A stretch of DNA of 64,000 nt from assembly GCA_026129545.1 (NCBI GenBank), contig JAHCHX010000001.1:1797501-1861500 (forward strand), given 5' to 3'. The stretch is from Saprospiraceae bacterium. Lineage in GTDB: Bacteria; Bacteroidota; Bacteroidia; Chitinophagales; Saprospiraceae. The notes beneath the pieces were generated by a model that worked only from the letters and a program-made list of their open reading frames with translations, was not told the origin of the DNA and ran no database searches. Below, in pieces: positions 19,254 through 27,510 of the stretch (positions within the stretch are counted from its first letter, which is position 1; each line of letters opens with the position of its first letter). The translations under genes were made by a program, and so were the position numbers.

Positions 19254-21042
19254 TCCCCGAACGGGTCTTTGGCAGCCCCGGCACGATTTGAATCTTGTCG
19301 GGCTTGGCGATGGGGCCGATTTCCTTTGTCACCACTTCCAGCACCTCTTTCCTGAATTGGTTCAGGTCTTCTGGTTCCACGGGGTGATTAGTGATGACGT
19401 AGGCGTAGATGCCCTGCCCCTTGATGTCGTGCGGGTAGCCCACTACCGCCGATTCCACGATGTTGTCGTGGTTGTTAATCGCGTCTTCCACTTCCGCCGT
19501 GCCGATGCGGTGGCCGCTCACATTGATGACATCGTCCACGCGCCCGATGATGCGGTAGTAGCCGTCGTGGTCGCGGCGCGCGCCGTCGCCGGTGAAGTAT
19601 TTGTTTTTGAACGTGGCAAAATAGTTTTGTCGGCAGCGTTCGTGGTCGCCCCAAGTGGTGCGGATGATGCCCGGCCACGGGAATTTGATGCAAAGCAGCC
19701 CTTCCACATCATTGCCCTCCAATTCTTTCCCGTTCGCATCCACAAGGCAAGGTTGGATGCCGGGCAGGGGCAAGGTGGCGTAGCATGGCTTCGTCGGCGT
19801 GATGCCCGCGAGTGGCGAAATCATCATGCCGCCCGTCTCCGTTTGCCACCAAGTGTCCACGATGGGGCAGCGTTTTTTGCCGATTTTCTCGTGGTACCAA
19901 TGCCAAGCCTCGTCGTTGATTGGCTCGCCCACCGTGCCGAGCACGCGGAGCGAGGGCATCCGGCGGTTTTTGACAAAATCATCGCCTGCCGCCATGAGCG
20001 CCCGAATCGCCGTCGGCGCGGTGTAAAAGATGTTGACTTTGTGGCGCTGCACGACATCCCAGAAGCGCCCCGCGTCGGGGTAGGTCGGGATGCCCTCGAA
20101 CATCAATGTGGTAGCCCCAGCGAGCAGCGGGCCATAGATAATATAGGAATGGCCGGTTATCCAGCCCACGTCGGCGGTGCACCAATAAACGTCACCGTCT
20201 TGGTATTGGAACACGTTGCGGAAAGTGTATTCGGTGTAAACCATGTAGCCGCCACAAGTGTGCACCACGCCTTTGGGCTTGCCTGTGGAGCCGGAAGTGT
20301 AGAGGATAAAAAGCGGGTCTTCCGCGTCCATCGTTTGGGCTTTGCAGGATTTGCGTTTTCCGGCGATGGCATCGTGCCACCAAGTGTCGCGGCCTTCCGT
20401 CCAATCCACTTTTTCGCCTGTGTTTTTATGCACAATGACCCTGCGCACGGAGTCGCAACCGAGCGCAAGCGCCTCGTCCACAATGGCTTTGACGGGTATG
20501 TTCTTCGCGCCGCGTGCATTGTAGTCGGAAGTGATGACGACGGAACATTCGGAATCTTTGATGCGGTCGGCGAGCGAGACGGCGCTGAAGCCCGCAAACA
20601 CGACCGAATGAATCGCCCCGATGCGAGCGCAGGCGAGCACGGCGAACATCAGTTCAGGCGTCATCGGCATATAGATGCAAATACGGTCGCCTTTTTTCAC
20701 GCCCTGCGCTTTCAAGGCATTGGCAAACTGGCAGACTTGCTGGTACAACTGTTTGTAAGTCAGTTTGCGCGGCTTTGCTTTCGGGTCGTTCGGCTCCCAG
20801 ATGAGGGCGGTTTGTTTGGCGCGAGTGGCCAAGTGCCGGTCGAGGCAGTTTTCGGTGATATTGAGTTTTCCGCCCAAAAACCACTTGGTTTCGGCTTTTT
20901 GAAAATTCCATTTCAAGACTTTTTTCCACGGTTTTTTCCACTGAAAAGTGGCGGCTTGTTCAGCCCAAAAACCTTCTGGGTCGGCGACGGAGCGGGCGTA
21001 AACTTCACGGTATTGGTCAAGGGTCTTTATTTGTAAAGTCAC
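19132..21042 (-). CDS. acs: Acetyl-CoA synthetase (AMP-forming)
   Basis: About 636 residues from the GTG at 21042, where the protein begins [14 protein letters not shown] as in related enzymes; the frame stays open to an ATG at 21132. Motifs: [18 protein letters not shown] (AMP-binding P-loop), [36 protein letters not shown], and the C-terminal [12 protein letters not shown] with the acetylatable Lys. It activates acetate with ATP and CoA in the cytosol. Upstream lie an MHS transporter and a small membrane protein, suggesting a carboxylate uptake and activation unit. Its 3' end is repeated twice downstream, each time with a TA module between copies. Confidence 0.96.
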   Translation of the reverse strand: MTLQIKTLDQYREVYARSVADPEGFWAEQAATFQWKKPWKKVLKWNFQKAETKWFLGGKLNITENCLDRHLATRAKQTALIWEPNDPKAKPRKLTYKQLYQQVCQFANALKAQGVKKGDRICIYMPMTPELMFAVLACARIGAIHSVVFAGFSAVSLADRIKDSECSVVITSDYNARGAKNIPVKAIVDEALALGCDSVRRVIVHKNTGEKVDWTEGRDTWWHDAIAGKRKSCKAQTMDAEDPLFILYTSGSTGKPKGVVHTCGGYMVYTEYTFRNVFQYQDGDVYWCTADVGWITGHSYIIYGPLLAGATTLMFEGIPTYPDAGRFWDVVQRHKVNIFYTAPTAIRALMAAGDDFVKNRRMPSLRVLGTVGEPINDEAWHWYHEKIGKKRCPIVDTWWQTETGGMMISPLAGITPTKPCYATLPLPGIQPCLVDANGKELEGNDVEGLLCIKFPWPGIIRTTWGDHERCRQNYFATFKNKYFTGDGARRDHDGYYRIIGRVDDVINVSGHRIGTAEVEDAINNHDNIVESAVVGYPHDIKGQGIYAYVITNHPVEPEDLNQFRKEVLEVVTKEIGPIAKPDKIQIVPGLPKTRSGKIMRRILRKIAEGETSNLGDISTLLNPEVVEEIKVGATKI

Positions 21043-21162
21043 GGCAAGAAGTTTTGAGAACAAAAAAATTGATTTTTGGAAAGACAAACAAAAATCTTTC
21101 CGACTGCGGAAGTCGGGGCGAATTAAAGCCAAAAAAGTGGAGTGGGAAAGGAGAGAATTGTC

Positions 21163-21425
21163 TTAATCGTCGTAATGCCCCAACGCTGCGTGAACAATCA
21201 CAAATTCATCGGTGACTTTGTAAACCAAACGATGTTCATGGTCAATTCGCCGCGACCAGAAGCCGCTTTTGTCACCTTTTAGTAGTTCTGGCTTGCCAAT
21301 TCCGCCGAAGGGGTCGCGTTGACATTCGTCAATCAGACGCATAACGCGGTCGAGCATTCGCCTGTCATTGCGAAGCAATGGCGCAAATGCTCCCATGCTT
21401 CGGGTTCAATTTGTAGTTTTCGCAT
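21163..21425 (-). pseudogene. YoeB/Txe-family toxin with a one-base frameshift
   Basis: The start [14 protein letters not shown] (ATG at 21425) and the remainder [48 protein letters not shown] lie in two frames. They join if one base is restored near 21375, which would give the family-typical WEHLRHWLRNDRR. YoeB toxins are ribosome-dependent mRNA endonucleases; the C-terminal catalytic part is intact but would be reached only from an internal ATG at 21396. A sequencing error at this point is possible. It overlaps the antitoxin gene by 20 bases. Confidence 0.8.
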
Positions 21426-21708
21426 CGGCTTTTAAGATTTTGTGCCGCTCAAAAGCGGCCTCTAAATCGTAGTTTTCGTTGGACGACACTTCTTTCACCA
21501 TTGATGAAAATTCTTCGGCGCTGAATTGATAGGTATAAGGGGATTTTTCATTCCGCTCGATGACATCCCATATCGAAGACGAACCAGAGGAACCCACGCC
21601 TTCTCGAACGGAAATGCGCACTTTCTTGCCTTTGAAGAGGGTTTTTATCGCTTGAACAAAGTCATCGTTCAACTCATCGGCGGAGACTTCGTAGTTTAAA
21701 ACTGGCAT
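21406..21708 (-). CDS. Antitoxin partner of the YoeB-like toxin
   Basis: 100 residues beginning MPVLNYEVSADELNDDFVQA, then FKGKKVRISVREG, and an acidic C-terminal half (YQFSAEEFSSMVKEV, NYDLEAAFERHKIL) suited to wrapping the toxin. The arrangement, with antitoxin first and a 20-base overlap into the toxin start, is standard. Identification rests mainly on this pairing; the protein itself is only loosely recognisable. Confidence 0.7.
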   Translation of the reverse strand: MPVLNYEVSADELNDDFVQAIKTLFKGKKVRISVREGVGSSGSSSIWDVIERNEKSPYTYQFSAEEFSSMVKEVSSNENYDLEAAFERHKILKADAKTTN

Positions 21709-21730
21709 GGCTCAAATTTTTTTAAGAGTA

Positions 21731-21738
21731 CAAAAATA
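21731..21738 (-). promoter_or_regulatory. Candidate -7 box TATTTTTG for the YoeB module
   Basis: TATTTTTG on the minus strand, 22 bases before the antitoxin ATG, fits TAnnTTTG. The surrounding sequence resembles the promoter segment in the acs-tail repeats (TACAAAA-TA-CG-GTTTT on the plus strand). Confidence 0.45.
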
Positions 21739-21744
21739 CGGGTT

Positions 21745-21990
21745 TTATCGTTCCATGCCGCCATACTCCCCCCTCCAGGCATACCACCCGAACAGCGCCA
21801 GCCCCGCCATAATCGGCGTGAAAATCGGGATGACGATGAACCAGAACATTCGCTGATTCAAGATTTCGTCGGGCTTGCCGGAGGCGACGGCGTGGCCGAT
21901 TTCAAGGTTGGCGCGATAGAGCATGAAGACGACCGTCGCGGCAGCGAGCGTAATCCAGAGAAAACCGGCTGTTTTTTTCAAGGTGTTCAT
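21745..21990 (-). CDS. Small two-helix membrane protein, DUF6814-like
   Basis: 81 residues from the ATG at 21990 (MNTLKKTAGFLWITLAAATV). Two membrane helices are visible: residues about 8-27 and 50-72 (MFWFIVIPIFTPIMAGLALFG). I recall similar proteins (DUF6814) encoded beside MHS transporters in Bacteroidota. A longer reading frame to 22233 merely translates the decamer repeats (HQPSSTLINP) and is not real. It probably assists or regulates the neighbouring transporter; this is inference from position. Confidence 0.75.
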   Translation of the reverse strand: MNTLKKTAGFLWITLAAATVVFMLYRANLEIGHAVASGKPDEILNQRMFWFIVIPIFTPIMAGLALFGWYAWRGEYGGMER

Positions 21991-22000
21991 AATCAAAAGG

Positions 22001-22294
22001 GTTGATAAGGGTTGATGAGGGTTTATGAAGGTTGATGAGGGTTGATGAGGGTTTATGAAGGTTGATGAGGGTTGATGAAGGTTGATGAGGGTTGATGAGG
22101 GTTGATGAAGGTTTATGAGGGTTGATGAGGGTTGATGAGGGTTGATGAGGGTTGATGAGGGTTGATGAAGGTTGATGAAGGTTGATGAAGGTTGATAAAT
22201 CGAGAAGCACTCTACGTTATCAACCCTCATCAACCCTCATAAACCTTCATCAACCCTCATCAACCCTCATCAACCCTCATCAACCCTCATCAAC
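22001..22294. repeat. Inverted array of a 10-bp repeat (GTTGATGAGG)
   Basis: From 22001 to about 22200 the plus strand has twenty head-to-tail decamers of the type GTTGATGAGG, with variants GTTTATGAAG and GTTGATGAAG. After ~20 unrelated bases (ATCGAGAAGCACTCTACG), eight copies run in the opposite orientation (CAACCCTCAT) to 22294. The two blocks can pair over about 80 bases. The array supplies the last four codons and stop of the transporter gene (VDEG then TGA), so it has grown into that gene's 3' end. Confidence 0.95.
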
Positions 22295-23812
22295 TTGATT
22301 TCGAGTTGGCAAATAAAGCAAACCTATCACAAAACAAACCGCCGCAATCGCAATCGGGTACCACAGCCCGAAATAGGGGTCGGTGTTGCCGTCGGGGGTA
22401 AAGTTCTTGCTCTCCGTCACCAATCGCGTGGCAATGTAGGGCGTGAGGCCGCCGAAGATGCCATTGCCGATATGGTACGGCAGCGACATGGACGTGTAGC
22501 GAATGCGCGTCGGGAACAACTCCACCAAGAAGGCCGCGATGGGGCCATAAACCATCGTGACGTAGAGGATTTGTAGAAAAACCAAGAAGGTCATCCACCA
22601 AAAAGCCGACGAGGAAAGCCACACCGTGCGGGACGTTTCAGTTTTGGCTTGCAAAGTTTTATCGGCAAAAACCGTCTGCTTCGCCGCCATTTTTATGACC
22701 GTGCCATTCGGGTTTTCTTCCCACAAGGTTTTGACAGTCAAAGAATCGCCGCTTGGGAGCAACGATGCGTTGAAGGATTCAACCCGGCTCGTTTTTGCAA
22801 CATCGGTCTCCGTCAGGCCGTGCATCGCCTTGTAAATCGGTCGGTAGGTCAGCACCGCCAGCAACATCCCGGCGAGCATGATGGGCTTGCGCCCGATTCG
22901 GTCCGACCACGCGCCGAACACGAGGAAAAACGGCGTGGCCGCCAAAATAGCGATGCAGAGCAAGTAGCGCGTCTGCTCGAACTCCACGCCGAGCGTGCGT
23001 TCGATAAAAGTTTGCGCGTAAAACTGCCCCGTGTACCACACCACGCCTTGCCCCATCACCGCGCCGAATAGGGCGAGCAGCACCATTTTCAAATTTTCTT
23101 TTTTGGCAAACGACTCCTTCAAGGGGTTTTTCGAGATTTTCCCTTCCTTTTTGATTTTTGCAAACAAAGGAGATTCAGCCATGCGCAGCCGGATATAGAC
23201 CGAAATGCCAATCAGGAAAATGGACACGAGAAAGGGTACGCGCCAGCCCCAACGGTCGAACGCCTCCACGCCCACAGCGTTGCGCACGAGCAAAATCACG
23301 CCGAGCGAGAGGAAAAAGCCCAGCGTCGCCGTCGTTTGGATGTAAGAAGTATAGTAGCCGCGCCTGCCGGAAGGAGCGTGTTCGGCCACATAAGTCGCCG
23401 CGCCGCCGTACTCGCCGCCGAGCGCCAGCCCTTGCAACAGCCTGAGCACGAGGATGATAAACGGCGCCCACATCCCGATTTGCTCGTAGCCCGGAATCAG
23501 GCCGATGGCAAACGTGGAGCCGCCCATGAGCAAGAGCGTGACCAGGAACGTGTATTTTCGCCCAATCAGGTCGCCCAAGCGCCCGAACACGAGCGCCCCG
23601 AAAGGCCGCACGATGAAGCCTGCGGCGAACGTCGCCAGCGTCGCCAAAAAACCCGCCGTCGGGTTTTCTTTGGGAAAAAACTGCCCGGCGATGATGGTGC
23701 TCATGGCGCCGTAAATGTAAAAGTCGTACCACTCGATGAGCGTACCTACCGAGGAGGCGAGAATGACCTGCATGAGGCCGCGTTCGGGAGTTTCGGAGGT
23801 AGAAGTTGACAT
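22280..23812 (-). CDS. MHS-family MFS transporter (metabolite:H+ symporter)
   Basis: 510 residues, twelve predicted helices. N-terminal ASSVGTLIEWYDFYIYGAMS, FGRLGDLIGRKYTFLVTLLL, LQGLALGGEYGGAATYVAEH and GRRGYYTSYIQT are signatures of the MHS subfamily (ProP, ShiA, KgtP-like). A ~90-residue soluble insertion follows helix 8, with SRVESFNASLLPSGDSLTVK. It imports a small organic anion or osmolyte with protons; the nearby acs points to a short carboxylate. The final residues VDEG are encoded by the decamer repeat. Confidence 0.92.
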   Translation of the reverse strand: MSTSTSETPERGLMQVILASSVGTLIEWYDFYIYGAMSTIIAGQFFPKENPTAGFLATLATFAAGFIVRPFGALVFGRLGDLIGRKYTFLVTLLLMGGSTFAIGLIPGYEQIGMWAPFIILVLRLLQGLALGGEYGGAATYVAEHAPSGRRGYYTSYIQTTATLGFFLSLGVILLVRNAVGVEAFDRWGWRVPFLVSIFLIGISVYIRLRMAESPLFAKIKKEGKISKNPLKESFAKKENLKMVLLALFGAVMGQGVVWYTGQFYAQTFIERTLGVEFEQTRYLLCIAILAATPFFLVFGAWSDRIGRKPIMLAGMLLAVLTYRPIYKAMHGLTETDVAKTSRVESFNASLLPSGDSLTVKTLWEENPNGTVIKMAAKQTVFADKTLQAKTETSRTVWLSSSAFWWMTFLVFLQILYVTMVYGPIAAFLVELFPTRIRYTSMSLPYHIGNGIFGGLTPYIATRLVTESKNFTPDGNTDPYFGLWYPIAIAAVCFVIGLLYLPTRNQVDEG

Positions 23813-23936
23813 GAAAAAAGCCCTTTCGTTTTCGAGGCCAAGTGTAGGGCGAATTTTGGTTTTTGAAAGAAAAATGTACGCCAGATTCCCAAATCCGTCG
23901 TTTACATGGCAATGCGGCGGATTTGGAAATCCGTCC

Positions 23937-23944
23937 TACTTTTG
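23937..23944 (+). promoter_or_regulatory. Candidate -7 box TACTTTTG, unusually close to a start codon
   Basis: TACTTTTG fits TAnnTTTG and ends six bases before the ATG at 23951. If used, transcription would begin at or within a base or two of the start codon. An inverted repeat (TCCCAAATCCG near 23887 against CGGATTTGG near 23918) lies just upstream. Confidence 0.35.
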
Positions 23945-23950
23945 CCCCGC

Positions 23951-25381
23951 ATGAAAAACTACCTCTCCCAGACACTGAGCCTTGCTCTTCTCGTGCTGCT
24001 CCTGCTGACTGGCCTCTCGCTCTTGCCAGATAACATGAGCATTGGAGGCCTCCCGCTCCGCAAGATGGATATTTTTGCAGACATCCGCAGCGATGCCGAG
24101 GCCATGCTGCCGGAGCAGGAAACGCCACCGCCAGACACGACCGCCTTTGCCCCCCAAGACACATCCGCTTTGGTGGATTTGGATACTTTGGCAACCGATT
24201 CCGTCGGGCCATTGCCGCCGAAGGACTCGGCTTTCTTTGGGAAAATCATAGAGGACTATACCTTTGAACAAGCAGGCTTGGGGCGTTTTTTTGAAGCCCT
24301 TGATTCAATCAGATGGGGCCGCAAAGTCCGCGTTGCCTGGTATGGCGATTCGTTTGTGGAGGGCGATATTTTGGTGGGCGACTTGCGCGACACGTTGCAA
24401 AGCATTTGGGGGGGCGCTGGGGTTGGTTTCGTGCCGATTACTTCGGAAGTGGCTCAATTCAAACGCACCTTTAAGCATAGTTTCAGGGGATGGAGCACTT
24501 TTTCCATTGTGAAAAAGACAGAAAGCCGCCCGCCGCTCGGCATCAATGGCTACGCCTATTGCCCCGTGGAAGCAGATGCCAAAATTCATTACGAAGGCTC
24601 CGACTATTTCCGCCACACGAAATCATGGACCGAGTTCAGCCTTTTTTACACGGCCCAACAGGACCGTTTTTTTGTGTGGCAGGAGCAAGGCGAGGCACCC
24701 AAAACAGAGCTCCTGAAAGCCACATCGGGCCGGGTAGGTCAATGGATTTGGGAGTCGAACTACCCCGGCGCCACGGGGTTTGCTTGTCGGTTTCCCGACT
24801 CTGCCGCGGGGCTGTTTCTTTACGGCGCATCGCTCGAAAGCGGGCCGGGCATCTACTTCGACAATTTTTCGGTGCGTGGCAACAGCGGTGGGCCGTTGCG
24901 CCTGCTAAAACCCGATTTTATTCGCCAATTCGATGCTTGCCAGAACTACGACCTCGTTGTGCTGCAAGTTGGCCTGAACGCGGTGACCAATTCGCTCAAC
25001 AATATCAACTGGTATGAGGCTGAGCTCGACCGGACGTTTCAGCACCTGAAAGCGTGTTTTCCCGGAAAAGCGATTCTAATTGTCAGCGTGGGCGACCGAG
25101 CGGGTAAAAGCGGCACCGAGCTCGTCACCATGCGTGGGGTGCCGGCCATTGTGGCCATGCAGCGCGACCTGGCTCGAAAACACGGCTTTCTATTCTATGA
25201 CTTGTACTGGGGCATGGGCGGCCCCGGCTCCATCATCGAGATGGCGCATCACAAACCGCGCTATGCCAATACCGACTACACGCACCTGACACATGAGGGC
25301 GGGAGGGTGATGGGGCATCTGTTTGCCAAGTTGTTCGTGGAAGAGCAGGCAGCATGGAGAGCGGGCAAGCCCAAAATATGA
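23951..25381 (+). CDS. Exported SGNH/GDSL-family hydrolase
   Basis: 476 residues from the ATG at 23951, with an N-terminal membrane anchor or signal (LALLVLLLLTGLSLL). A Pro/Thr-rich linker leads to RKVRVAWYGDSFVEGD (block I, catalytic Ser), LVVLQVGLNAVTN (block III, where GxN is replaced by GLN), and NTDYTHLTHEGG near the C-terminus (DxxH, block V). SGNH proteins of this layout act on acetyl or acyl esters of cell-surface glycans. A second SGNH gene follows on the same strand after 149 bases. Substrate unknown. Confidence 0.85.
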   Translation: MKNYLSQTLSLALLVLLLLTGLSLLPDNMSIGGLPLRKMDIFADIRSDAEAMLPEQETPPPDTTAFAPQDTSALVDLDTLATDSVGPLPPKDSAFFGKIIEDYTFEQAGLGRFFEALDSIRWGRKVRVAWYGDSFVEGDILVGDLRDTLQSIWGGAGVGFVPITSEVAQFKRTFKHSFRGWSTFSIVKKTESRPPLGINGYAYCPVEADAKIHYEGSDYFRHTKSWTEFSLFYTAQQDRFFVWQEQGEAPKTELLKATSGRVGQWIWESNYPGATGFACRFPDSAAGLFLYGASLESGPGIYFDNFSVRGNSGGPLRLLKPDFIRQFDACQNYDLVVLQVGLNAVTNSLNNINWYEAELDRTFQHLKACFPGKAILIVSVGDRAGKSGTELVTMRGVPAIVAMQRDLARKHGFLFYDLYWGMGGPGSIIEMAHHKPRYANTDYTHLTHEGGRVMGHLFAKLFVEEQAAWRAGKPKI

Positions 25382-25530
25382 GCGCCTTGCATCAGCCTGT
25401 CAGGAACTGGCATTTGTCATTTCCAATTTTTCGGGGGATTTTGGCAGCGCAAAAACCGTATCAAGAATAATTCGGCAAGACATATACCATGCGTTTCTCT
25501 TTACTCCCCCTCCTACCCCACACCACCGTC

Positions 25531-26778
25531 ATGCGCCTTGTGGCCAGCCTTGCTTTTCTGACTTTTTTTGTCAGTCAATGCCAGTCCCAATTTCGCCCAC
25601 CGCAGGTCGAAATCGAGATGGTTGATACTGTGGATTATGCTTTTTTGCGGCAGGATGAAAATCAAATTGAAAACGTGGGCTACCTCGACCCGCTGTTTCA
25701 AAAACTCTACGAGCAACGGGTGCGTGGCGGGAAAAAAATCAGCATCGTGCATATCGGCGACTCGCACATCCTCGGCAACTACCTGACTCGCGAGGTGCGC
25801 GCACGCCTGCAAAATGCCTTCGGCGACGCGGGACGGGGGCTGATTTTTCCTTATCGGCTGGCGAACGCCTGGGGGCCGCGCGACTATCTCGTGGAGACCA
25901 ACACACGCTGGATTGGCTCCAATTGCCAGCGAATCCTGAGCTCGCCATCGCCATTTGGCATTTCAGGCTTTTCGCTTCAGACTTCCAATCTGAATGCCGA
26001 ACTGACTTTCAAACTCCGCGACACCGCCACATCAGAGACGCGGTTGTTCACCAAAGTCATTGTTTTTCAACATAAAACAGGCTACGAATACAACGTGGAA
26101 GTGCTTGACGAGACTTCGGGACAAAAGGCAAAACTCTTCATAGAAGACCAGTATTCGCAGTCGTACTACTTTGAGCGCCCGGTGAGCCAAGCCACCGTGC
26201 GGACGCGCAAACTTACCAGCCAGCAAAGCTATTTCACACTTGATGGGATTGCGCTGGAAAACGAACTCTCAGGCGTGGTTTATCACTCTGTCGGTGTCAA
26301 TGGGGCCAAGTTCAACGACTTTGTGCGTGCCAAGCATTTCACCCGCCAACTGTCCGAACTCGCCCCTGACCTCGTCATAATCTCCCTCGGCACCAACGAG
26401 GCACAGGGCAAAATAGACCCCAAGTATTTTACCCGAAACATTCAGAACCTCATCGAGAAAATACACGAACACTCTCCCAATGCCCTCGTCATGCTCACCA
26501 CACCCGCCGACTCCTACTTGCGTGGTGGCAAGAGTTTCAACCCCAATATGCCTTCCGTGAGCGAAGCTATTCGCAAACTGGCCCGCGAAAAGGGCTACGC
26601 GCTCTGGGACTTGCACCATTTTGCAGGCGGCGAGAACTCCGCCCAGCAATGGAAATCGAACGGCCTGATGTCGTCAGACTCTGTGCATTTTTCCAAACTG
26701 GGTTATGCGGTGCAAGGCAAGCTCCTGTATCAGTCGTTAATAAAGGGCTACAATGGGTTCGCGGCGGCCAAACCGTGA
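25531..26778 (+). CDS. Exported SGNH/GDSL-family hydrolase, second copy
   Basis: 415 residues from the ATG at 25531 (in-frame ATG also at 25489). It opens with a signal sequence ending FFVSQC, which could be a lipobox. KKISIVHIGDSHILGNYL supplies block I Ser, LVIISLGTNEAQGK block III, and SSDSVHFSKLGYAVQG the C-terminal Asp-His pair, so the catalytic set is complete. It differs strongly from the preceding SGNH protein in sequence but shares the layout. Together they suggest sequential deacetylation or modification of an envelope polysaccharide; this is inference. Confidence 0.87.
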   Translation: MRLVASLAFLTFFVSQCQSQFRPPQVEIEMVDTVDYAFLRQDENQIENVGYLDPLFQKLYEQRVRGGKKISIVHIGDSHILGNYLTREVRARLQNAFGDAGRGLIFPYRLANAWGPRDYLVETNTRWIGSNCQRILSSPSPFGISGFSLQTSNLNAELTFKLRDTATSETRLFTKVIVFQHKTGYEYNVEVLDETSGQKAKLFIEDQYSQSYYFERPVSQATVRTRKLTSQQSYFTLDGIALENELSGVVYHSVGVNGAKFNDFVRAKHFTRQLSELAPDLVIISLGTNEAQGKIDPKYFTRNIQNLIEKIHEHSPNALVMLTTPADSYLRGGKSFNPNMPSVSEAIRKLAREKGYALWDLHHFAGGENSAQQWKSNGLMSSDSVHFSKLGYAVQGKLLYQSLIKGYNGFAAAKP

Positions 26779-26786
26779 CTATCGCC

Positions 26787-27437
26787 TCATTGCAATACGA
26801 CTTCGGTCTCCCACTGTTCTTTGGGTTGGGCGTAAATGCGCCAAAACTCTCCTGCAATCAAATCGGGGTCGAACCTCGTGCCAGGCTCTACCGCGCCACA
26901 GATGGTGAGTGTGGCGACATGGATGCCAAGCGGCTTGCACTCTTGCGCGAGCGAGAATACCAAACTGCGCAGCCCGGCTTTTCCAATGCCCAACGAAGCC
27001 ATGGCAGGCGGAGCCTTCAATGCAGTGCCGCCACCCGTGAAAAACAGGGTGCCGCGCCCGCGAGATTTCATATGGGGAAATACCGCTTGTGCTGCCGATA
27101 AAGCGCCCATCACGTTGATTTTAAAATCGTTGAGAAAAACAGGGAGCGAAATCTGAGAGGGAAGAGCAGGGTTGAAAGCACTGGGGTTGTAGTGCAACAC
27201 TTCGATATCCGAATGTTCGGCAGCCAGTTTCTCGAGCATACGAATGTATGAATCTTCTGCCGCGATGTCAACGGGATACCCCTTCGCACGGATGTTTTCG
27301 GCAGCCAATTGCGCCTCGAAATCCTTGAGTTTTTGCTCATTGCGGGCCACCATCAGGATTTCAAAGCCCTCGCGCCCAAAACGCCTTGCCAATGCCAGGC
27401 CTATGCCCGGCCCCATTCCAATAAGTAGCAGTTTCAT
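26787..27437 (-). CDS. SDR-fold protein lacking the catalytic Ser/Tyr
   Basis: 216 residues from the ATG at 27437. The Rossmann start LLLIGMGPGIGLALARRFGR and EILMVARNEQKL mark a short-chain dehydrogenase fold that binds NAD(P). FKINVMGAL keeps the structural Asn. The usual Ser and YxxxK are not seen: the stretch reads TLFFTGGGTAL and MASLGIGKAGLRSL, keeping Lys but with Leu where Tyr is expected. It may be a non-catalytic or unusual reductase. It is convergent with the SGNH gene (8-base gap). The upstream open frame to 27659 overlaps mltG and is not credible. Confidence 0.8.
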   Translation of the reverse strand: MKLLLIGMGPGIGLALARRFGREGFEILMVARNEQKLKDFEAQLAAENIRAKGYPVDIAAEDSYIRMLEKLAAEHSDIEVLHYNPSAFNPALPSQISLPVFLNDFKINVMGALSAAQAVFPHMKSRGRGTLFFTGGGTALKAPPAMASLGIGKAGLRSLVFSLAQECKPLGIHVATLTICGAVEPGTRFDPDLIAGEFWRIYAQPKEQWETEVVLQ

Positions 27438-27510
27438 TTTTTTTTGACAAAGAAAAAAACTACAACAAGCATCGTGTGCGATGGTTCTGCGAATGCCCCC
27501 TCGCACCAAA

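Noticed and set aside
19288..21036. Long plus-strand open frame of 582 codons opposite acs
   Set aside because: It is antisense to a clear acetyl-CoA synthetase, has His/Arg/Val-rich composition typical of a shadow frame, and shows no domain.
22001..22294. CRISPR array
   Set aside because: The units are 10 bases, directly adjacent and without spacers, and no cas gene is nearby.
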